Shown one piece after another: positions 60,257 to 64,000 of a DNA stretch of 64,000 nt (the first letter of the stretch is position 1; every line of letters begins with the position of its first letter). Position numbers and translations under genes: made by a program. The notes under the pieces are model-generated. The model was not told the DNA's origin. It did no database searches and saw only the letters and a list, made by a program, of their open reading frames with translations. Location of the stretch: positions 186,001 through 250,000 of the forward strand of contig NZ_JACHHG010000003.1 of assembly GCF_014202645.1 (NCBI RefSeq), read 5' to 3'. The DNA comes from Deinobacterium chartae. GTDB taxonomy: Bacteria; Deinococcota; Deinococci; Deinococcales; Deinococcaceae.

Positions 60257-62443
60257 ATGTCCTCACCACACCCCCCCCTGACCTCCCCGAGCCTTGAGGC
60301 GATCCTCGAGGGACTGTCCGATCCGTTCTTCACCCTGGACGAGCAGTGGCGTCTGACATTCGTGAATGCCGCCGCCGAGCAGTTCGTGGCGCTGCCGCGT
60401 GAACAGCTGATCAGCCGGTCGGTGTGGGAAGTGCTGCCCTCGGCCATGGCAGCAAAACTGCACGCCGAGGTCGCGTTGGTCCTCGCTGAGCGCCGTGCGG
60501 TGGAGCACGAGGTGTACGATCCGGTCCGGCAGCTCTGGCTGGAGGTGCGCGCTCACCCGATCGAGGGGGGTGTGGCGCTGCAGTGGCGCGATGTCACCGA
60601 GCGCCGCCGCGCGGAGGAGCGTAGCCTGTGCCTGCAGGCCCTGAGTGCCGGGCTGACCGAGGCGGTCGGGGAAGAGCAGGTCATCCGGGTATTTCTGGAG
60701 CAAGGAATTGCCGCGCTCGGAGCCAAGGCTGGCAGCGTGCTGCTGCTGCAGGGCGACGGGAACGAACTGCTTCTGGCCGATCAGGTGGGTTGCGAGGAAG
60801 CGCTGGTGCGCGCATGGCAACAGCTCCCGCTCGAACAGGCGCTGCCGATGAGCGACGCGGTGCGGCGGCGCGAGGCGATTTTTCTTAGAGGTCCGCAGGA
60901 CCCGCGCTATCCGCAGCTTCCCCCGCTGCCAGAGGGTCACGCCATGGCTGTCTTACCGTTGCTGGCGCACAGCCGCGTGTTGGGGGCCTGGGTGCTCAGC
61001 TTCCGCGAGGACCGCACCCATTCGCTGGCCGAACGCGACTTCATGAACCTGCTGGCCGAACAGTTGGCCCACGGCCTCGAGCGAACCCGGCTGTACGCGG
61101 CGCTGCAGACCGAGCTGAGCGAGCGCAAGCAGACCGAGCAGGCCCTGCAGCAGCTCAACGCCACCCTCGAGGCGCGGGTGGAGGAGCGTACCCGTGAGCT
61201 CTCGCGCACCGGCGAGGAACTCGGAGCGAGCAACCGTGCCCTCGAGGCTTTTGCGGTGCTGTCACACGAGCTGGCCGTCGAAACCGACCGACCGACCCTG
61301 GTTCGGCGCGCACAGGAGATCTTGCTCTCGCTGCTCCCGGACGGAGCCAGCACCTATTACGAGCTCGAGGGCGACGAGTGGCAGCTGCGTTCGATGGTCG
61401 GTGACCTGCGTAACCCGCTGCTGGCCGAGAGCCTGCAACGCGGGTTGCGGCGCGGGAGCAGCCCCAATCTGGACACGCCCTACGATACCCGCGCGCCTTT
61501 TTACCAGAGCAGCTACCACTCGCGGCCGACGGACGTGCAAACCCAGCCGCTCGAACACCTCGGGGCCTCGGCGACCTTCCCGGTGAAGGTCAACGGCGAG
61601 ATCTGCGGTGTGCTGGTCGTGGTGCTGTACGACCGCTACGGCTGGACCCGCAGCGACCGCATCCTGCTCGAGACCGCGCTGCGCAAGCTGCGCCTGGCCC
61701 TCGAGCGTGCCGCGGCGGTGGCGGTGGTGGCCGAGCAGAAGAAACTGCTCGAGCGGCGCACCTTCGAGCTTCAGGAACTCAACAGCGAGCTCGAGGCGTT
61801 CTCGTACTCGGTCAGCCACGACCTGCGGGCCCCGCTGCGGCACATCATCGGCTTTATCGGGCTGCTGCGCAAGCAGGGCGTGGCCGACGAACGCAGCGCG
61901 CGCTACTTGGAGATCATCGCCTCGTCGGCCGAGCGCATGAGCCAGCTGATCGATGACCTGCTGACCTTCTCACGCCTCAGCCGTCAGCCGTTGCAACGCG
62001 CGCTGGTGGATCTGGGAACGCTGGTCAACGAGGTGCGCGCCGATCTCGCTCCGGACACCGAGGGGCGCGAGGTGGTATGGGAGGTCGGTAAGTTGCCGCA
62101 GGTGCCGGGCGACCCGGCGCTGCTGCGACAGGTGTTGGCGAACTTGCTGTCTAACGCCTTGAAGTACAGCCGTGGACGCGACGTGACCCGCATCGAGGTC
62201 AAAGCCGAACGCACCCCGCAGGAGGTGGTGGTGTCGGTGCGCGACAACGGCGCCGGTTTCAACCCCAAATACCAAGACCGGCTGTTCGGGGTGTTCCAGC
62301 GCCTGCACCGCAGCGAGGAATTCGAGGGCACCGGAATCGGCCTGGCCAACGTGCGCCGCATCATCTCGCGTCACGGGGGCCGGGTGTGGGCCGAGGGCGA
62401 GCTCGACAAGGGCGCGACCTTCTACTTCTCGCTGCCGCGCTGA
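60257..62443 (+). CDS. Multi-sensor histidine kinase (PAS-GAF-GAF-HisKA-HATPase)
   Basis: 728 aa, soluble. Residues about 10-120 are a PAS domain (EAILEGLSDPFFTLDEQWRLTFVNAAAEQF), 130-280 a GAF domain (VFLEQGIAALGAKAGSVLLL), about 300-330 a coiled coil, and 340-500 a second GAF-like domain. The kinase core has FSYSVSHDLRAPLRHIIGFIG (acceptor His), LLSNALKYS, DNGAGFNPKYQDRLFGVF and GTGIGLANVRRI. The kinase part is of the phytochrome-like type but there is no biliverdin Cys motif. No response regulator is adjacent; bphR 4.6 kb away or others could be partners. Ligands unknown. Confidence 0.9.
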   Translation: MSSPHPPLTSPSLEAILEGLSDPFFTLDEQWRLTFVNAAAEQFVALPREQLISRSVWEVLPSAMAAKLHAEVALVLAERRAVEHEVYDPVRQLWLEVRAHPIEGGVALQWRDVTERRRAEERSLCLQALSAGLTEAVGEEQVIRVFLEQGIAALGAKAGSVLLLQGDGNELLLADQVGCEEALVRAWQQLPLEQALPMSDAVRRREAIFLRGPQDPRYPQLPPLPEGHAMAVLPLLAHSRVLGAWVLSFREDRTHSLAERDFMNLLAEQLAHGLERTRLYAALQTELSERKQTEQALQQLNATLEARVEERTRELSRTGEELGASNRALEAFAVLSHELAVETDRPTLVRRAQEILLSLLPDGASTYYELEGDEWQLRSMVGDLRNPLLAESLQRGLRRGSSPNLDTPYDTRAPFYQSSYHSRPTDVQTQPLEHLGASATFPVKVNGEICGVLVVVLYDRYGWTRSDRILLETALRKLRLALERAAAVAVVAEQKKLLERRTFELQELNSELEAFSYSVSHDLRAPLRHIIGFIGLLRKQGVADERSARYLEIIASSAERMSQLIDDLLTFSRLSRQPLQRALVDLGTLVNEVRADLAPDTEGREVVWEVGKLPQVPGDPALLRQVLANLLSNALKYSRGRDVTRIEVKAERTPQEVVVSVRDNGAGFNPKYQDRLFGVFQRLHRSEEFEGTGIGLANVRRIISRHGGRVWAEGELDKGATFYFSLPR

Positions 62444-62495
62444 CGCCTGGAGGGCCAAGGTCTGCGCGGCAGCGCCCGTCCGGCGTCTGGCCGGC

Positions 62496-63191
62496 TCAGT
62501 CGTCGTCGAGGCCGTACATGACGGCCTCGAGGCCCTCGACGTTCATGATCTCCAGGCGGCGTGCCCGCGAGCGGATCAGCCCGGCGGCCTCGAACTTGCG
62601 CAGCGCGCGCGATACGCTCTCACGCGAGTTGCCCGAGCGGTTGGCCAGCTCCTGGTGGCTCATTTCCAGCACTGCGGCGTTCTCGAGGCGGGCGTGCTGG
62701 CGCTGGCGGTACAGCGAGTACAGCGCGTAAGCCACACAGGCCTCGGTGGAGGAGAAGGTCACGATCAGCAGCTCGTCGTTGAGGTCGCGTACTCGCTGGC
62801 CCAGCACCCGGGCGAGGTTCCACAGCACCTGCGGGTGACGGTCGATCACGCTGCGCAGCGGATCGCGGTAGAACATCAGCGCCCGCACATCGGTGACGCA
62901 GCGGACCGTGGCGCTGCGCTGACCGTCGAGCACCACCGCGATCTCCCCGATCAACGCCGGGGCGTACAGATAGTTCAGCACGCGTTCCTGGCCGGTGATT
63001 GAGGAGCGCTCCACCGTTACGGCACCTGAGGCGAGCAGGTACAGCGTCTCCCCGTCGGCCTCCTGGCCCAGCATGACGTCCCCGGCGGAGAAGTTGCGCA
63101 CGATGGCCACCTGACGGGCAGCCTCGAGGGCTTCGGGGCGGACGTTTTCAAACAGCGGTGATGCAGCCAGATCTTGCAGGATGTCGTTCAT
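62496..63191 (-). CDS. Crp/Fnr-family transcriptional regulator
   Basis: 231 aa. The N-terminal cyclic-nucleotide-type domain shows NFSAGDVMLGQEADGETLYLLASGAVTV and LIGEIAVVLDGQRSATV, the phosphate-binding-cassette pattern with Glu and Arg that fits nucleotide binding. The C-terminal winged helix has MSHQELANRSGNSRESVSRALRKFEAAGLI. There is no Fnr-type Cys cluster. It is divergent from the LolD-like ATPase gene with only 44 nt between starts, so it may control itself and that gene. D. radiodurans has Crp-type stress regulators (such as DdrI); orthology is not established here. Confidence 0.88.
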   Translation of the reverse strand: MNDILQDLAASPLFENVRPEALEAARQVAIVRNFSAGDVMLGQEADGETLYLLASGAVTVERSSITGQERVLNYLYAPALIGEIAVVLDGQRSATVRCVTDVRALMFYRDPLRSVIDRHPQVLWNLARVLGQRVRDLNDELLIVTFSSTEACVAYALYSLYRQRQHARLENAAVLEMSHQELANRSGNSRESVSRALRKFEAAGLIRSRARRLEIMNVEGLEAVMYGLDDD

Positions 63192-63235
63192 AAGTTGCAG
63201 GGAGAGGCGCGGCAGAAAGTCCGGCCCATGATAGC

Positions 63236-63901
63236 ATGACCCGCGTGAAGGACGCCCTACGAGTCGAACATCTCTCGCATGCTTTCGGAACGACGGCGGT
63301 GCTTCACGACGTCAGTTTCTCGCTCGCCCAGGGCGAGGTGCTGGCGCTGCTGGGCCCTTCGGGCAGCGGCAAGAGCACGCTGCTGCATCTGGTTGGCGGG
63401 CTCGACACGCCCAGCCGTGGCCGGGTGCTGTGGGGCGATACGGACCTCAGCAGCCTGAGCGCCGAGGAGCGTGCCCGCCGTCGCAACCTCGAGCTGGGAC
63501 TGATCTTTCAGCACCACTACCTGCTCGAGGACCTCTCGGCCCTGGAAAACGCCGCATTGCCCGCCCTGATCGCGCACCGTCCGGACCAGGACCGTGCCGA
63601 GCGGCTGTTGCGCTCGGTGGGCCTGGGCGCGCGCCTGGGCAACTTCCCGGCGCAGCTGTCCGGCGGCGAGCGTCAGCGCGTGGCTCTGGCGCGCGCGCTG
63701 ATGCTGCGCCCGCGCCTGCTGCTGGCCGACGAACCGACCGGAAGCCTCGACCAGGCGAACTCGCGCGCAGTGATGGACCTGCTGTTGGGTCTGGCCCTCG
63801 AGGAAGGGGCGGGCGTGCTGCTGGTGACGCACGATGAGGCCTTGGCGCTGCGGGCTCACCGGGTGCTGCGGCTGGTAGACGGCCGCCTGCTGGTGGACTG
63901 A
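63236..63901 (+). CDS. ABC transporter ATPase (LolD/MacB-like)
   Basis: 221 aa: Walker A LLGPSGSGKST, Q-loop LIFQHHYLLEDLSALENAALP, signature LSGGERQRVALARAL, Walker B LLLADEPTGSLD and H-loop LVTHDEA, the LolD/MacB/FtsE pattern with its typical loop. No permease gene accompanies it in this window; a terminator follows at once. ATG 63236 is given, but GTG 63245 preceded by TAGCAT 7 nt upstream would match the leaderless layout of other genes. Confidence 0.87.
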   Translation: MTRVKDALRVEHLSHAFGTTAVLHDVSFSLAQGEVLALLGPSGSGKSTLLHLVGGLDTPSRGRVLWGDTDLSSLSAEERARRRNLELGLIFQHHYLLEDLSALENAALPALIAHRPDQDRAERLLRSVGLGARLGNFPAQLSGGERQRVALARALMLRPRLLLADEPTGSLDQANSRAVMDLLLGLALEEGAGVLLVTHDEALALRAHRVLRLVDGRLLVD

Positions 63902-63917
63902 AAGCGCTGCTTCCAAA

Positions 63918-63949
63918 CGAAGAACCCCGCGCTTGCGCGGGGTTCTTCG
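63918..63949. terminator. Bidirectional terminator
   Basis: CGAAGAACCCCGCGC (63918-63932) pairs perfectly with GCGCGGGGTTCTTCG (63935-63949), between the ATPase gene and the convergent gene at 63961. Confidence 0.8.
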
Positions 63950-63960
63950 GCTGCGGAGGT

Positions 63961-64000
63961 TTAGAAGAAGAACTTCAGGCCGGTGCGGGCACCGATGTTG
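63961..64000 (-). CDS. C-terminus of an outer-membrane-type protein (partial)
   Basis: Only the last 12 codons lie in the window: NIGARTGLKFFF then TAA. The alternating pattern ending in Phe is that of the last strand of an outer-membrane beta-barrel, as in SlpA-like S-layer/outer-membrane proteins of the Deinococcus-Thermus group. The identity cannot be fixed from so few residues. Confidence 0.5.
   Translation of the reverse strand, partial: NIGARTGLKFFF

Overview
The window is GC-rich, single-chromosome-style bacterial DNA with dense, often overlapping genes and no insertion sequences, CRISPR arrays or phage genes that I can see. It most likely comes from the Deinococcus lineage. The strongest pointer is a gene at 18289-19005 that reads as DdrC, a DNA-damage-response protein known from Deinococcus. 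Supporting signs are a bphO-bphP-bphR bacteriophytochrome operon, a tandem gdhA-gdhB pair of the Thermus/Deinococcus kind, and about a dozen genes whose TANNNT -10 box lies 5-7 nt before the start codon (the leaderless-mRNA layout). I cannot name the species. The palindrome CTCGAG is strikingly abundant: I counted 15 copies in bases 1-3000.

Layout. 1-11160 is housekeeping metabolism: homoserine dehydrogenase, a GMC oxidoreductase, a polyprenyl diphosphate synthase, a DUF2233 exported protein, gdhA-gdhB, a protein of the family called quinate 5-dehydrogenase, and the efp-accB-accC operon. 11169-19060 is nucleic-acid metabolism and repair: RNase R with a very long disordered N-terminal extension, exonuclease III, two small unknown proteins, an aldose epimerase and ddrC. 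19151-23575 holds a cupin, a lipoprotein with a GHSHG motif, a TerD-like/trypsin-like fusion, a proline-rich ORF, a 60-aa leaderless ORF and a glycine-zipper stress protein.

23576-39228 is an exopolysaccharide or O-antigen-type cluster. It runs from GDP-mannose and UDP-galactose supply, through a priming phosphoglycosyltransferase, flippase, glycosyltransferases and polymerase, to four dTDP-rhamnose-type genes, and ends at a large perfect hairpin. A convergent second Wzy/WaaL-like gene and a LapA-domain protein follow. The middle (about 27.6-34.4 kb) is visibly lower in GC and poor in CTCGAG, so it is probably an exchanged cassette.

39285-49474 carries tRNA-Glu, a BtuF-like protein without a signal peptide, a DUF3160-CapA-secreted protein operon, a diacylglycerol kinase-like lipid kinase, an XRE regulator divergent from an asymmetric heterodimeric ABC exporter, and tRNA-Gly. 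49475-52395 is lower-GC and gene-poor, with small secreted proteins. One of these (an SH3-like plus DUF3761-like protein) is split by a single in-frame TAG. 52396-64000 holds the heme oxygenase/phytochrome/response-regulator operon, dprA, a 23-codon Cys-rich leader ORF coupled to a Gfo/Idh/MocA oxidoreductase, phosphoglucomutase, a multi-sensor histidine kinase, a Crp/Fnr regulator, a LolD-like ATPase and the last codons of an outer-membrane-type protein.

All functional assignments come from reading motifs and from memory of families; no database search was run.
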